Source: Candidatus Moraniibacteriota bacterium
GTDB lineage: Bacteria > Patescibacteria > Paceibacteria > Moranbacterales > UBA2206
DNA: 64,000 bases
NCBI GenBank assembly: GCA_030645735.1
Contig: JAUSNP010000005.1
Span: forward strand, 62,001 to 126,000
Reading direction: 5' to 3'
Shown here: positions 50,196 through 59,091 of the stretch, piece by piece
How positions within the stretch are numbered: position 1 is the first letter of the stretch
Layout: each line of letters starts with the position of its first letter
Notes under the pieces: generated by a model
The model's database searches: none
What the model was told of the DNA's origin: nothing
The model's input: the letters and a program-made list of their open reading frames with translations, nothing else
Translations under genes and position numbers: made by a program

Positions 50196-50234
50196 AAAGG
50201 ACCGACGAGCAGAAGTTGCTGTTGTCGATCCTTT
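50196..50234 (-). terminator. Terminator of the 109-aa gene
   Basis: Minus strand AAAGGATCGACAACAGC ... GCTCGTCGGTCCTTTTTTT. Confidence 0.85.
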
Positions 50235-50266
50235 CATCTAAAAATGTTCTTCAACTCGAATTATCC

Positions 50267-50596
50267 TTATCTGAAAATTGGTCTGTCCAGGAAAAAGTTT
50301 TTCCCTGGTCTGCCTTTTCTTAGCATGCCTATGCATTGGCCTGGTGCATCGACGACGATAACCACGAGTTCTTGAATATGGTTTTTACCAATAACCATAT
50401 ACTGGACTCCTGATGCGAGACATTCCCAGAGTTGGCCACTGATGTATACCCCAGTATTCACGGGGCGGATACCTTCCTGTAACCGAAAGGTCCGGCACTT
50501 TAAGTCGTTTTTAGGCAAAAGACCAGCATACATTTCTGGTCGCGTGCCAACAAAGTTCAACAAACCAGACCAAGTTAATCGCATGACTCGAGTCAT
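50267..50596 (-). CDS. Hypothetical 109-aa protein
   Basis: Not recognised. LPKNDLKCRTFRLQEGIRPVNTG and GQLWECLASGVQYMVIGKN suggest a beta-rich domain; basic C terminus. ATG 50596 follows AAAGGA and lies downstream of a near-consensus promoter (50655-50683), which excludes the longer TTG-start ORF. SD-plus-terminator singleton. Confidence 0.6.
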   Translation of the reverse strand: MTRVMRLTWSGLLNFVGTRPEMYAGLLPKNDLKCRTFRLQEGIRPVNTGVYISGQLWECLASGVQYMVIGKNHIQELVVIVVDAPGQCIGMLRKGRPGKNFFLDRPIFR

Positions 50597-50654
50597 AAGA
50601 TATCCTTTTGCAAGAGGTTGATAAATAAGAACTACGCCAAATAAAACTGCCTGC

Positions 50655-50683
50655 AGTATTGCATCAATTTGCAAAAATGTCAA
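50655..50683 (-). promoter_or_regulatory. Promoter of the 109-aa gene
   Basis: Minus strand TTGACA, 17 bases, AATACT. Confidence 0.6.
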
Positions 50684-50767
50684 TTTAAAATGCTCACCCT
50701 TTGATTTTTTTCTCAACTCGTGTAAACTAGTTTTAGGCTCAAAGTGTGCCAGATTAGTGTTGTGTAT

Positions 50768-50840
50768 GGCCTCATCGTCTAGCGGCTAGCCCGCCTCGCA
50801 TCGACGAGCGGTCGTCTCCGCGAGTCGAGGCGGGGACGCT
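50768..50840 (+). pseudogene. Broken 5' part of tRNA-Glu with CCCGCC hairpin insertion
   Basis: GGCCTCATCGTCTAGCGGCTAG looks like the acceptor and D arm of a tRNA-Glu. A 45-base insertion (50790-50834) beginning CCCGCC and ending GGCGGG then interrupts the D arm, GACGC resumes the tRNA, and the remainder is gone. The insert folds into a long imperfect hairpin. Confidence 0.75.
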
Positions 50841-50848
50841 AAACAATT

Positions 50849-51097
50849 ATGGCAATATTTATCTATCAATTAATTAGCGAAGATAGAACGAAAACATATA
50901 TTGGCTTTTCGGATGATTTAGATAGAAGAATTTCTGAACATTTAGCTGGTAAGGTAAAAACAACAAAGAATTTCGGTGAGTTTAGCCATAGAATTTTAGA
51001 GAAAGTTAATGATATCAGGTTAGCTAGAATTGCTGAAAAATATTGGAAATCAGCATCTGGCAGGAAAAAATTAAAAGAACAGTTTGATGTAGAATAG
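50849..51097 (+). CDS. GIY-YIG endonuclease-family protein at tRNA-Glu
   Basis: An 82-aa single-domain GIY-YIG protein: FIYQLISEDRTKTYIGFSDDLDRRISEH (motifs split as YQL and YIG, with Arg and His following), ending with KSASGRKKLKEQF. Same small family as 3479-3739, although the two differ much in sequence. It lies between a broken tRNA-Glu copy and the intact tRNA-Glu (8 bases downstream). Confidence 0.8.
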   Translation: MAIFIYQLISEDRTKTYIGFSDDLDRRISEHLAGKVKTTKNFGEFSHRILEKVNDIRLARIAEKYWKSASGRKKLKEQFDVE

Positions 51098-51104
51098 GAA
51101 ACAT

Positions 51105-51179
51105 GCCGCCATCGTCTAGCCCGGTCAGGACGCCAGGTTCTCATCCTGGAAATCAGGGGTTCGAATCCCCTTGGCGGTA
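51105..51179 (+). tRNA. tRNA-Glu (TTC)
   Basis: Acceptor GCCGCCA/TGGCGGT (first pair G-T), anticodon arm CCAGG/CCTGG with TTC, T loop TTCGAAT. Discriminator A, CCA not encoded. Confidence 0.92.
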
Positions 51180-51203
51180 CTTTTAAAAATAATTTCAAAC
51201 TTT

Positions 51204-52271
51204 GTGGATGCGAGAAAGGCGTTAGCAGAATTTAAGCAGAAAGTTGATCCGGAATTGGATGCTTTTTTTGACCGCGTAATTGCAGAAAATGAAAAGGTAG
51301 ATAGAAACATTACAGATGCCATCAAATATGCCCGCAAGATCACAATGTCAGGTGGCAAAAGAGCGCGCGCTGCTTTCATTTACTATGGCTATTTGGCGGC
51401 TGGTGGAAAAGAAAAAAAGAAAATTATTGAGGCTAGTGTTTGCATTGAACTTATTCATTCCTATTTGTTGATGCATGATGATATCATCGATCAAGATGAG
51501 TTGCGCCATGGTGTGAAAACCACGCACATTCACTATGCGCAGATGGCAAGAAGATATTTTAGACACAAGAACGCGGAACATTTTGGGAATTCAATGGCTA
51601 TCATTATTGGCGATATGCTAAACAGCTTGGGCAATCGGGTTTTGTTTGAATCAAAATTTGCCCCAGAATTGATAATCAAAGCTTTGTATCGTATGCAGGA
51701 CATCGTTTCTTTCACAATTATTGGTGAGACGGAAGATGTGATGATTGAAAATCGCGGCCGAGCGACCGAAAAAGAAATCATGCGAATGTATGAAAATAAG
51801 ACGGCGAAGTACACCATTGAAGGCCCATTGCATTTGGGGGCAATTTTGGCAGGAGCTGACAACAGGTTTTTGCAAACTTTGAGCGCCTATTCAATCCCAG
51901 CTGGCATCGCTTTCCAGATTCAGGATGATATCCTGGGTGTTTTTGGATCAGTGGGCAAAACTGGCAAGCCAGTTGGTTCAGATGTGCGACAGGGCAAGCA
52001 AACTATCTTGGTAGCCAAAGCGCTTGAAAAAGCGGATAAGAAGCAAAAAGAAATTTTAAAAAGATGCTTGGGCAACAGCAAGCTGACTAAAAAAGACCTA
52101 GAAGAATTTAGGCAAGTTATCATAGAAACAGGTTCACTAAAATACGCGCAAGATTTAGCTAAAAAATTAATTTTGGAAGCTAAAGAAAAAATACAAAAAG
52201 TCACTATTGCTGTTGAGGCCAAAGAATTTTTATTAGGCATTGCCGACTATATGCTGAATCGGGAGGTTTAA
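51204..52271 (+). CDS. Polyprenyl (geranylgeranyl-type) diphosphate synthase
   Basis: A ~355-aa trans-prenyltransferase extending isoprenoid chains with IPP. GGKRARAAF, first aspartate motif HDDIIDQD (DDxxD), GNSMAIIIGD, and second motif FQIQDDILGVFG (DDxxG instead of DDxxD). Product length unknown; it may supply FPP/GGPP to UppS. The ORF could extend upstream into tRNA-Glu, so GTG 51204 is taken as the start; no SD. Confidence 0.85.
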   Translation: MDARKALAEFKQKVDPELDAFFDRVIAENEKVDRNITDAIKYARKITMSGGKRARAAFIYYGYLAAGGKEKKKIIEASVCIELIHSYLLMHDDIIDQDELRHGVKTTHIHYAQMARRYFRHKNAEHFGNSMAIIIGDMLNSLGNRVLFESKFAPELIIKALYRMQDIVSFTIIGETEDVMIENRGRATEKEIMRMYENKTAKYTIEGPLHLGAILAGADNRFLQTLSAYSIPAGIAFQIQDDILGVFGSVGKTGKPVGSDVRQGKQTILVAKALEKADKKQKEILKRCLGNSKLTKKDLEEFRQVIIETGSLKYAQDLAKKLILEAKEKIQKVTIAVEAKEFLLGIADYMLNREV

Positions 52272-52284
52272 TTATGCATCTATC

Positions 52285-52313
52285 GTAGAGACGCCTCGTC
52301 GGGGCGTCTCTAC
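52285..52313. repeat. GTAGAGACG palindrome
   Basis: GTAGAGACGCCTCG/CGGGGCGTCTCTAC, 29 bases, between the polyprenyl synthase gene and uppS. Confidence 0.85.
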
Positions 52314-52361
52314 ATTTGTCCGGATTGCCTATTTCCTAATTTCAAGGTAAAATGCGTATAT

Positions 52362-53078
52362 ATGACTGAAGAAATATTAAACAATATACCAAAGCATTTA
52401 GCTATTATACCAGACGGAAATCGTCGTTGGGCCAAGGAAAGAGGATTGCAACCTTGGGACGGGCATGAGGCTGGCGCTGAAAATACTGAAAAGCTCATCC
52501 GGTTCGCCCTGAAAAAAGGGGTCAGTTGTATGACTATTTGGGGATCATCCGTTGACAACCTAACAAAGAGACCTTTCCAAGAAAAAAAGGCGCTGTTGGA
52601 TGTGTATAAAAAATATTTTGAAAGACTTTTGAATGGGACTGACATTGATGAGAATGAAGTTAGAGTTAACTTTATTGGCCGTTGGGAAGAGCAATTTCCA
52701 GATTCTTTGAAAAGCATCATCTATGTCTTGATTGAAAAAACCAAGAAATATGAAAAGAAAATATTGAATTTCATGTTGGCTTACAATGGTGATGATGATA
52801 TGCTGTCGGCCATTGCCAAAATTCACAACAAATATGAAAAAGGCATTGAGATAACCGCGGAACTTTTGAAAGAAAATTTGATGACTGCCGAATTGCCAGC
52901 TGTGGATTATCTGATTCGCACAGGCGGGGACGCTCATTTAAGCACGGGATTTATGATGTGGGACACGGCCAACGCACAACTATACTTCTCTCCAGAAAAA
53001 TATCCAGATTTCAATGATGAAAAATTGGATGAAGCCTTGAAAGAATATGCTAATCGACAACGCAGGTTTGGGAAATAA
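52362..53078 (+). CDS. uppS: Isoprenyl transferase (undecaprenyl diphosphate synthase)
   Basis: A 238-aa cis-prenyltransferase making the undecaprenyl lipid carrier. Catalytic motif IIPDGNRRWAKERGL (about 14-28), LTIWGSSVDNLTKRP-like WGSSVDN (family: AFSTENW, so divergent), and DYLIRTGGDAHLSTGFMMWDTANAQLYF. The FSxEN to WGSSVDN change is typical of CPR/archaeal-type members. Confidence 0.9.
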   Translation: MTEEILNNIPKHLAIIPDGNRRWAKERGLQPWDGHEAGAENTEKLIRFALKKGVSCMTIWGSSVDNLTKRPFQEKKALLDVYKKYFERLLNGTDIDENEVRVNFIGRWEEQFPDSLKSIIYVLIEKTKKYEKKILNFMLAYNGDDDMLSAIAKIHNKYEKGIEITAELLKENLMTAELPAVDYLIRTGGDAHLSTGFMMWDTANAQLYFSPEKYPDFNDEKLDEALKEYANRQRRFGK

Positions 53079-53084
53079 ACTTAT

Positions 53085-54188
53085 ATGAATACAATGAAAA
53101 AATTAGCTTTAGTCATCTTAATTTTATTGTCTTTGCCAGTTTTTTCCTTTGGGCAGGAAAAAAAGAAAGCCGTCTATTTCTATTCAGAAACTTGCGCGCA
53201 CTGCAAAATAGTAAACGACTATTTTCAAGCTAATAATATCTATGACAAATATGATATTCAGAAAATAGAAGCAACTGGCCCATATAATATTGATTATTTG
53301 AATAAGTTTTTTGACGCTTTTAATGTTGACGCTGAAAAGCGCGGATTCCCAGTGATATTTTTTGCTGACAAGATGATTTTCGGCGATCAGCCGATTATCA
53401 AAAATTTTGAAACGGAAATCGGAAAAATTGATGCCTCTGAATTTTCAACACCGGAAAATATCAAAGCATCATTAATTAATAAAAATGATGGAATTGAAAC
53501 TGAAAAACCTGTGGCTAGCGTTTCGTTGCCGGTTTTATTTTGGGCGGCACTTGTAGATGCAATCAATCCTTGCGCTTTTGCTGTTTTGATTCTGCTGGTG
53601 GCGACGGTCATTTCAGCCAAAGGCAAGAAAGAAGGACTTTTGTCAGGATTGTTATTTTCGCTTTCAGTTTTCATCTCATATTTTTTGATGGGCTTGGGGA
53701 TTTACAAAGCAATTGGCGCTTTTAATTTGCCACAGATATTTTCTATAGTGATTGGTGGCTTGGCTGTTTTGATTGGGCTGGCAAATTTGAAAGATTTTTT
53801 CTGGTACGGAAAAGTTTTTGTGATGGAGGTGCCATTCAATTGGCGGCCAAAAATGCAAGCTATTATAAAAAGAGTGACAAGTCCATTGGGTGCAATGGGA
53901 GCCGGATTTTTGGTGAGCTTGTTCCTTTTGCCTTGTACAAGTGGTCCATACATCGTTATTTTGGGGCTTTTGGCACAGAAAGAAGACTTGAAGCGGTCAA
54001 TCTCTCTGCTTGCGATTTATAACTTTATTTTTATTCTGCCAATGATCATAATAACCATTGGAATGTATTTTGGAATCAGAGCGAAAAGACTGGAAAATTG
54101 GAGACAACAAAACATCCGACTATTGCATTTGATTGCTGGCTCAATAATGTTGTTCATCGGCGCATATTTGATTTATACTTGGATCTAA
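53085..54188 (+). CDS. DsbD/CcdA-like protein with N-terminal thioredoxin domain
   Basis: A 367-aa fusion. Signal-like N terminus (LALVILILLSLPVFSFG), thioredoxin domain with CAHC (about 37-40) outside the membrane, then a CcdA-type six-span domain (about 145-365) with Cys in INPCAFA and LLPCTSGPY. It moves electrons from cytoplasmic thioredoxin to the outside. trxA and trxB next door make the pathway complete. Confidence 0.85.
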   Translation: MNTMKKLALVILILLSLPVFSFGQEKKKAVYFYSETCAHCKIVNDYFQANNIYDKYDIQKIEATGPYNIDYLNKFFDAFNVDAEKRGFPVIFFADKMIFGDQPIIKNFETEIGKIDASEFSTPENIKASLINKNDGIETEKPVASVSLPVLFWAALVDAINPCAFAVLILLVATVISAKGKKEGLLSGLLFSLSVFISYFLMGLGIYKAIGAFNLPQIFSIVIGGLAVLIGLANLKDFFWYGKVFVMEVPFNWRPKMQAIIKRVTSPLGAMGAGFLVSLFLLPCTSGPYIVILGLLAQKEDLKRSISLLAIYNFIFILPMIIITIGMYFGIRAKRLENWRQQNIRLLHLIAGSIMLFIGAYLIYTWI

Positions 54189-54360
54189 AAAATTTAAATT
54201 ATAATAGTAAAGATTTTTGAATTTATTCGAAACCAAACTCGAATCACAAATTTTATAGCTGAAATTTTGCCTCAATCTACACGACCATAGCAAAATTTCA
54301 GATAAAATTAGGACTCTCGAACAGTGCTTTCTCATAAATTTAAAAAATCTTTTCAAAATT

Positions 54361-54675
54361 ATGGCAATGGAATTTACTGATCAAAATTTTGATCAAGAAG
54401 TGTTGAAAGCTGACAAACCAACTCTAGTTGATTTTTGGGCGCCATGGTGTGGGCCATGTCAAATGATGGGACCGATCATTGATCAATTGGCGACTGAAAT
54501 GGGGGACAAAGCCAAAGTTGGCAAAATCAATGTCGATGAAAATTCAGAAATCGCTTCAAAATATGGAGTGATGTCCATTCCATCCATAAAAATTTTCAAG
54601 GGTGGGCAAGTCGTAGCGGAGTTTGTGGGTGTGCAAAATTTAGATGGCCTAAAAGAAGCTTTGAATAAGGCATAA
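54361..54675 (+). CDS. trxA: Thioredoxin
   Basis: A 104-aa thioredoxin with WAPWCGPC (about 21-28), the cis-Pro in SIPSIKIFK and FVG..L at the end. Ends in a terminator. Confidence 0.97.
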   Translation: MAMEFTDQNFDQEVLKADKPTLVDFWAPWCGPCQMMGPIIDQLATEMGDKAKVGKINVDENSEIASKYGVMSIPSIKIFKGGQVVAEFVGVQNLDGLKEALNKA

Positions 54676-54699
54676 AAATTGTTTTGAAAATAAACACGG

Positions 54700-54731
54700 C
54701 AACCCTAAAATTCAGGGTTGTTTTGTTTTTT
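54700..54731 (+). terminator. Terminator of trxA
   Basis: GGCAACCCT-AAAATTC-AGGGTTGTTTTGTTTTTT. Confidence 0.8.
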
Positions 54732-54772
54732 GGAGAGTGTTAAAATAGAGGGGTAGTTAATAAAAATTAAGA

Positions 54773-55714
54773 ATGTTAGATATGGAAACAGAAAACAAGG
54801 TTTATGATTTGATTATTGTGGGAGCGGGTGTGGCAGGATTGACAGCGTCAGTTTATGCTTCGCGCTATAAGCTGAATCATTTGATTTTTGGTGTGGAGCC
54901 AGGCGGACAAATCAATGAAATTCACAGCTTGGAAAATTGGCCAGGCATTATTGCTATTCCTGGGCGGGATTTCATTGGCAATTTAGTTGCGCAGGTCAAT
55001 AATTTTGGCGTGCAAATTAAAAATGAATCAATCAGTTCCGTTGTGAAAAATGAAGACGGAACTTTTGAGGTGGAAACTGGCAAGGAAAAATATCAAGCCA
55101 AAGCAGTCATTATGGCGATGGGTAGTAGTTATAAAAAAATGAACATTCCTGGGGAAAAAGAATTCACCGGCAAGGGTGTGTCCTATTGCGCCACTTGTGA
55201 CGCGATGTTTTTCCGCAACAAAGTTGTGAGTGTGATTGGTGGAGGAAATTCAGCGGTGGTGGTGGCCTTGGAGTTGACGGATTTTGCGAGCAAGGTTTAT
55301 TTGGTATATCGCGGTGAAAAATTGAAAGCTGATCCGGTCTGGTTGGATAAATTAGAAACTAATCCAAAAATTGAAGTTATTCGAGAAACTAATGTCATCG
55401 AAATCAAAGGTGAAACCAAAGTGGAGAAATTGATTTTGGACAAGCCCTTGGCAGATGACAAAACATTTTTGCTGACGGATGGTGTTTTCATTGAAATTGG
55501 CAGTGAGCCAGGTGTTGAGTTGGCGCGTAAATTGGGTGTGGAAACTGATGAACAAAATTTCATCAAAGTCGATGCGAATCAGAGCACAAATGTGCCTGGA
55601 GTTTTTGCGGCAGGCGACATCACTACTGGTTCAAACAAATTTCGCCAAGTCATCACCGCCGCTTCTGAAGGTGCCTTAGCAGCCAATGGTGTATATAAAA
55701 AATCAAAATTATAA
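54773..55714 (+). CDS. trxB: Thioredoxin reductase
   Basis: A 313-aa flavoprotein reducing thioredoxin with NADPH. FAD site IVGAGVAGLTAS (about 15-26), redox pair CATCD (about 141-145), NAD(P) site IGGGNSAVV, and the C-terminal GVFAAGDITTG. In the NADPH loop the usual HRRxxxR is YRGEKLK, so NADPH preference may be relaxed. ATG 54782 is an alternative start. Confidence 0.95.
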   Translation: MLDMETENKVYDLIIVGAGVAGLTASVYASRYKLNHLIFGVEPGGQINEIHSLENWPGIIAIPGRDFIGNLVAQVNNFGVQIKNESISSVVKNEDGTFEVETGKEKYQAKAVIMAMGSSYKKMNIPGEKEFTGKGVSYCATCDAMFFRNKVVSVIGGGNSAVVVALELTDFASKVYLVYRGEKLKADPVWLDKLETNPKIEVIRETNVIEIKGETKVEKLILDKPLADDKTFLLTDGVFIEIGSEPGVELARKLGVETDEQNFIKVDANQSTNVPGVFAAGDITTGSNKFRQVITAASEGALAANGVYKKSKL

Positions 55715-55718
55715 TTAT

Positions 55719-56843
55719 ATGAAACCAATCGAAATAGCTAAGAAGTTTGGTGGCAGAATTGAGGTTAATTCTAAAATTAAATTGACCAAAGAAAATTTGG
55801 CGATTTTGTATACCCCTGGCGTGGCGGATGTTTGTCGCGCGATTGCTAAAAATAAAAAACTTTCTCTGCAGTATACGATTCGCAAAAATTGTGTGGCAGT
55901 GGTTTCAGATGGTTCAGCGGTGTTGGGCTTGGGCAATATTGGCCCTGAGGCGGGTTTGCCGGTGATGGAAGGCAAATCATTGCTGTTCAAAGAATTGGCG
56001 GGTGTGGATGCCTTTCCAATCGTGCTGGCCACGCAAGATGTGGAAGAAATCATTCGAACGGTGAAGCTTTTGGAACCAACTTTTGGTGGCATCAACTTGG
56101 AAGACATTTCTGCGCCACGCTGCTTTGAAATTGAGGAACGCTTGAAAAAAGAAATGAACATTCCCGTGATGCACGATGATCAACACGGCACCGCTATGGT
56201 GGTCTTGGCTGGACTCATCAATGCATTGAAAGTTGCTAAAAAAGAAATCAAGAAAATTAAAATCGTTATTTCTGGCACAGGTGCGGCTGGCACGGCGATT
56301 GCCAAGTTGCTTTTGAAATATGGCGCAAAGAATATTGTGATGGTGGACACGCAAGGAATCATTTTTCAGGAACGCGCCGGCGGACTCAATCCTGCCAAGA
56401 TGGAAATTGCCAAGTTGACCAATCCATACAAATTGCAAGGCACAGTCGAAGAGGCCTTGATTGGTGCGGATGTGTTCATTGGAGTTTCTGCACCCAACAT
56501 TTTGCAACACATCCACATTGCTAAAATGAATCCAAGGGCGATTGTATTCGCCATGTCTAACCCAACGCCAGAAATCATGCCAGAAGAAGCCAAGCGAGGC
56601 GGCGCGCTTGTTGTAGCTACGGGTCGTTCTGATTATGCCAATCAATTAAATAATGTTCTGGCTTTTCCGGGAATTTTTCGTGGAGCACTCGACAACGGGG
56701 TGAAAAAAATCACGGACGCGCACAAATTGAAAGTGGCGCAAGCGATTGCTGGTTTGATTAAAAAGCCAACTGTTGATAGAATAATACCAGAAGCACTTGA
56801 TCCGCGAGTAGTGAAAGTTGTTTCGAGGGTATTTAAAAAATAA
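55719..56843 (+). CDS. Malic enzyme (NAD(P)-dependent malate dehydrogenase, decarboxylating)
   Basis: A 374-aa short bacterial malic enzyme: malate to pyruvate and CO2. YTPGVADVCRAIAKN, AVLGLGNIGPEAGLPVMEGK, INLEDISAPRCFEIE, PVMHDDQHGTAMVVLAGLINA (metal site) and SGTGAAGTAIAKLLL (NAD site). No PTA-like domain. The ATG at 55719 matches the family; the longer ORF overlaps trxB. Confidence 0.93.
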   Translation: MKPIEIAKKFGGRIEVNSKIKLTKENLAILYTPGVADVCRAIAKNKKLSLQYTIRKNCVAVVSDGSAVLGLGNIGPEAGLPVMEGKSLLFKELAGVDAFPIVLATQDVEEIIRTVKLLEPTFGGINLEDISAPRCFEIEERLKKEMNIPVMHDDQHGTAMVVLAGLINALKVAKKEIKKIKIVISGTGAAGTAIAKLLLKYGAKNIVMVDTQGIIFQERAGGLNPAKMEIAKLTNPYKLQGTVEEALIGADVFIGVSAPNILQHIHIAKMNPRAIVFAMSNPTPEIMPEEAKRGGALVVATGRSDYANQLNNVLAFPGIFRGALDNGVKKITDAHKLKVAQAIAGLIKKPTVDRIIPEALDPRVVKVVSRVFKK

Positions 56844-56867
56844 AAATAAATATTACAAGATATACAA

Positions 56868-56960
56868 CACAAAACATGTAACATGAAACATGAAACAAGG
56901 TATTCCCACAAAGTTATCTTAAAAATGTTACATGTTTCATGCTTCATGTTGCATGAATAA
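56868..56960. repeat. CATGAAACATG word hairpin
   Basis: Left arm ATGTAACATGAAACATG, right arm ATGTTACATGTTTCATGC; degenerate hairpin in the malic enzyme/yjbQ gap. Confidence 0.75.
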
Positions 56961-56962
56961 TT

Positions 56963-57403
56963 ATGAAAATACACAAACAAACCATTGAAATAAAAAGCAC
57001 AACTCAAGTAGAGTTTATTGACATCACCGACAAGGTTTCTGAAGTCATCGACAATTCCGGCGTGCGCGAAGGGCAAGCCTTGATTTATTCGCCACACACT
57101 TCAGCCAGCATTGTGATCAATCACAACGAGTCAATGCTCATTCAAGATTTTATGCGCGTGCTCTATCGACTAGTCCCAATCACTGATCGCTATTCGCATG
57201 ATGTGTTTGAGCTCAATCGTTCGCACAAATCAGATGGACGAAGCAATGGACATTCACACTGCAAAAGTATGCTGCTGGGAGTCAGCGAAACTGTTCCAAT
57301 TGAAAGAGGCAAGATGCTGTTAACAGAAAAACAAAATGTATTTCTAGTTGAAATGGATGGTTCACGGACGCGAGATGTAATTATTCAAGTTATGGGTTTA
57401 TAA
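56963..57403 (+). CDS. YjbQ-family protein (UPF0047)
   Basis: A 146-aa YjbQ family protein, reported to have thiamine-phosphate-synthase side activity in E. coli. SPHTSASIVINHNE, RSDGRSNGHSHCKSMLLG-like NGHSHCKSMLLG and ERGKMLLTEKQNVFLVEMDG are the family's metal- and phosphate-site motifs. pcm follows six bases downstream. Confidence 0.93.
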   Translation: MKIHKQTIEIKSTTQVEFIDITDKVSEVIDNSGVREGQALIYSPHTSASIVINHNESMLIQDFMRVLYRLVPITDRYSHDVFELNRSHKSDGRSNGHSHCKSMLLGVSETVPIERGKMLLTEKQNVFLVEMDGSRTRDVIIQVMGL

Positions 57404-57408
57404 AAAAA

Positions 57409-58029
57409 ATGAGCAAATTGGTTAATGATTTGATGCAGAACGGATATCTCAAGAGTGATGCAATCATCGAAGCCTTTGAGCGCGTCAATCGAATTGAGTT
57501 TGTGCCAGAAGAACTTGAACTTCAGGCCAATGCAGATGTGGCTTTGCCGATTGGCTATGGTCAGACAATTTCCCAGCCGTTAGTAGTGGCTTTTATGCTA
57601 GAGCTTTTGGAGCCAAAAAAAGGACAAAAAATTATGGATGTTGGTAGTGGCTCTGGTTGGACCACTGCTCTGTTGTCGGATATCGTCAAACCAGACGGCA
57701 AGGTGATTGCTGTTGAGTTGGTCTCAGAGTTATGCGAGTTTGGCAAAAACAATGTGGACAAGTTTGGGTTCGTTAAACAAGGCATTGCGCAGTTTCATAA
57801 TGTGGATGGCAGTCAGGGTTTTCCAGAACAAGCGCCCTATGATCGAATTATGGTTTCTGCTGCGGCGATGGATGAGATTCCGCAAGCATTGAAAGATCAG
57901 TTGAAAATCGGTGGCAAGATGGTCATTCCAGTCGGTAGTAGTATAATTTATATCGAAAAAGAAGGTGAAGATAAATTTTTCAAAGAAGAATTCCCCGGAT
58001 TCACTTTTGTGCCACTCATTCTTTGTTAG
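57409..58029 (+). CDS. pcm: Protein-L-isoaspartate O-methyltransferase
   Basis: A 206-aa SAM methyltransferase repairing isoaspartate in aged proteins. FERVNRIEFVPEEL, YGQTISQPLVVAFMLELL, MDVGSGSGWTTALLS (SAM) and YDRIMVSAAAMDEIP are the PCMT motifs. Confidence 0.93.
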   Translation: MSKLVNDLMQNGYLKSDAIIEAFERVNRIEFVPEELELQANADVALPIGYGQTISQPLVVAFMLELLEPKKGQKIMDVGSGSGWTTALLSDIVKPDGKVIAVELVSELCEFGKNNVDKFGFVKQGIAQFHNVDGSQGFPEQAPYDRIMVSAAAMDEIPQALKDQLKIGGKMVIPVGSSIIYIEKEGEDKFFKEEFPGFTFVPLILC

Positions 58030-58060
58030 ACGCTAGTGTATAATCCTAAATTGATATGTA

Positions 58061-59068
58061 ATGAAAAAAATAAGCATAGCATTAATCATAATTGCAATCA
58101 CTGTCAGCAGTGGATTTTTTTATCTACGCTCGCAAATTTATTTTTCGCACGGCGCGCAAAATCAGAACAGTCTTTTTGAAATCAAGAAGGGGGAGGGCAG
58201 CGCGCAGATTGCCACCAATCTTAAGGAAAAAGGGATTATTTCCGGAAAAGTTTATTTTTGGTTTTATTTAAAAACAAATAATTTACTCGACAAAATTTAT
58301 CCGGGTGAATATTTGTTGAATGGCGATATGACAATTCCGGAAGTTGCCGCAATTATCACCAATCCAAAAAAAGTTTTTGAACAAGTTTTGTTCAAAGAAG
58401 GTTGGACGGCGGCGCAAATGGCGGAGCAGCTGCAGGCGCACGGTTTTGATGGCCAAGCTTTTTTGGAGATTGTGAATAAGCCATCGCAAGATTTGATTTC
58501 TCAATTTAGCGTGCTGTCTGACAAACCAAAATTAGCGTCGTTGGAAGGCTATCTTTTCCCTGATACCTATTATTTTGCCAAAGAAGCGACGCCGGAAGGA
58601 ATTGTGAAAAAGATTTTGAATAACACAGAAATAAAATTTGACAGCAATTTGCGAGCGGAAATCAAAAAACAAAGCAAAACAATTTTTGATGTTTTGATTA
58701 TGGCCAGTATCGTTGAGCGAGAAGTGAGTACTGATGCTGACCGCGCGCTGGTGAGTGGGCTCTTTTGGAATCGTCTGAAGATTGGGCAAGCATTGCAAAG
58801 TGATGCGACCCTGACATATATTTTTGGTGACAAAGAGGGTGCACACAGTTTGGCGCAAACCAAAACTGATTCGCCCTACAACACTTATGCCAATCCAGGT
58901 TTGCCAATCGGACCAGTTTCCAACCCAGGACTTTCAGCCATCAAAGCCACGATTTATCCCAAAGATTCACAATACAACTATTTCTTGAGCGATCCCAAGA
59001 CTGGCCAAACCATTTTCTCAGCAACTTTTCCCGAGCATGTGGCCAACAAAAATAAATACGGATTATAA
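58061..59068 (+). CDS. mltG: Endolytic murein transglycosylase MltG
   Basis: A 335-aa YceG/MltG protein. N-terminal span (about 5-22), LysM-like domain, then ASLEGYLFPDTYYF, MASIVEREVSTDADRALVSGLFWNRL (catalytic Glu) and SPYNTYANPGLPIGPVSNPG. Cuts nascent glycan chains. Confidence 0.95.
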   Translation: MKKISIALIIIAITVSSGFFYLRSQIYFSHGAQNQNSLFEIKKGEGSAQIATNLKEKGIISGKVYFWFYLKTNNLLDKIYPGEYLLNGDMTIPEVAAIITNPKKVFEQVLFKEGWTAAQMAEQLQAHGFDGQAFLEIVNKPSQDLISQFSVLSDKPKLASLEGYLFPDTYYFAKEATPEGIVKKILNNTEIKFDSNLRAEIKKQSKTIFDVLIMASIVEREVSTDADRALVSGLFWNRLKIGQALQSDATLTYIFGDKEGAHSLAQTKTDSPYNTYANPGLPIGPVSNPGLSAIKATIYPKDSQYNYFLSDPKTGQTIFSATFPEHVANKNKYGL

Positions 59069-59091
59069 TTTCAGCTGAACAATTTTACATA

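Noticed and set aside
50048..50323. Plus-strand 91-aa ORF
   Set aside because: It runs through two terminators and the antisense of the 109-aa gene; no SD and no family resemblance.
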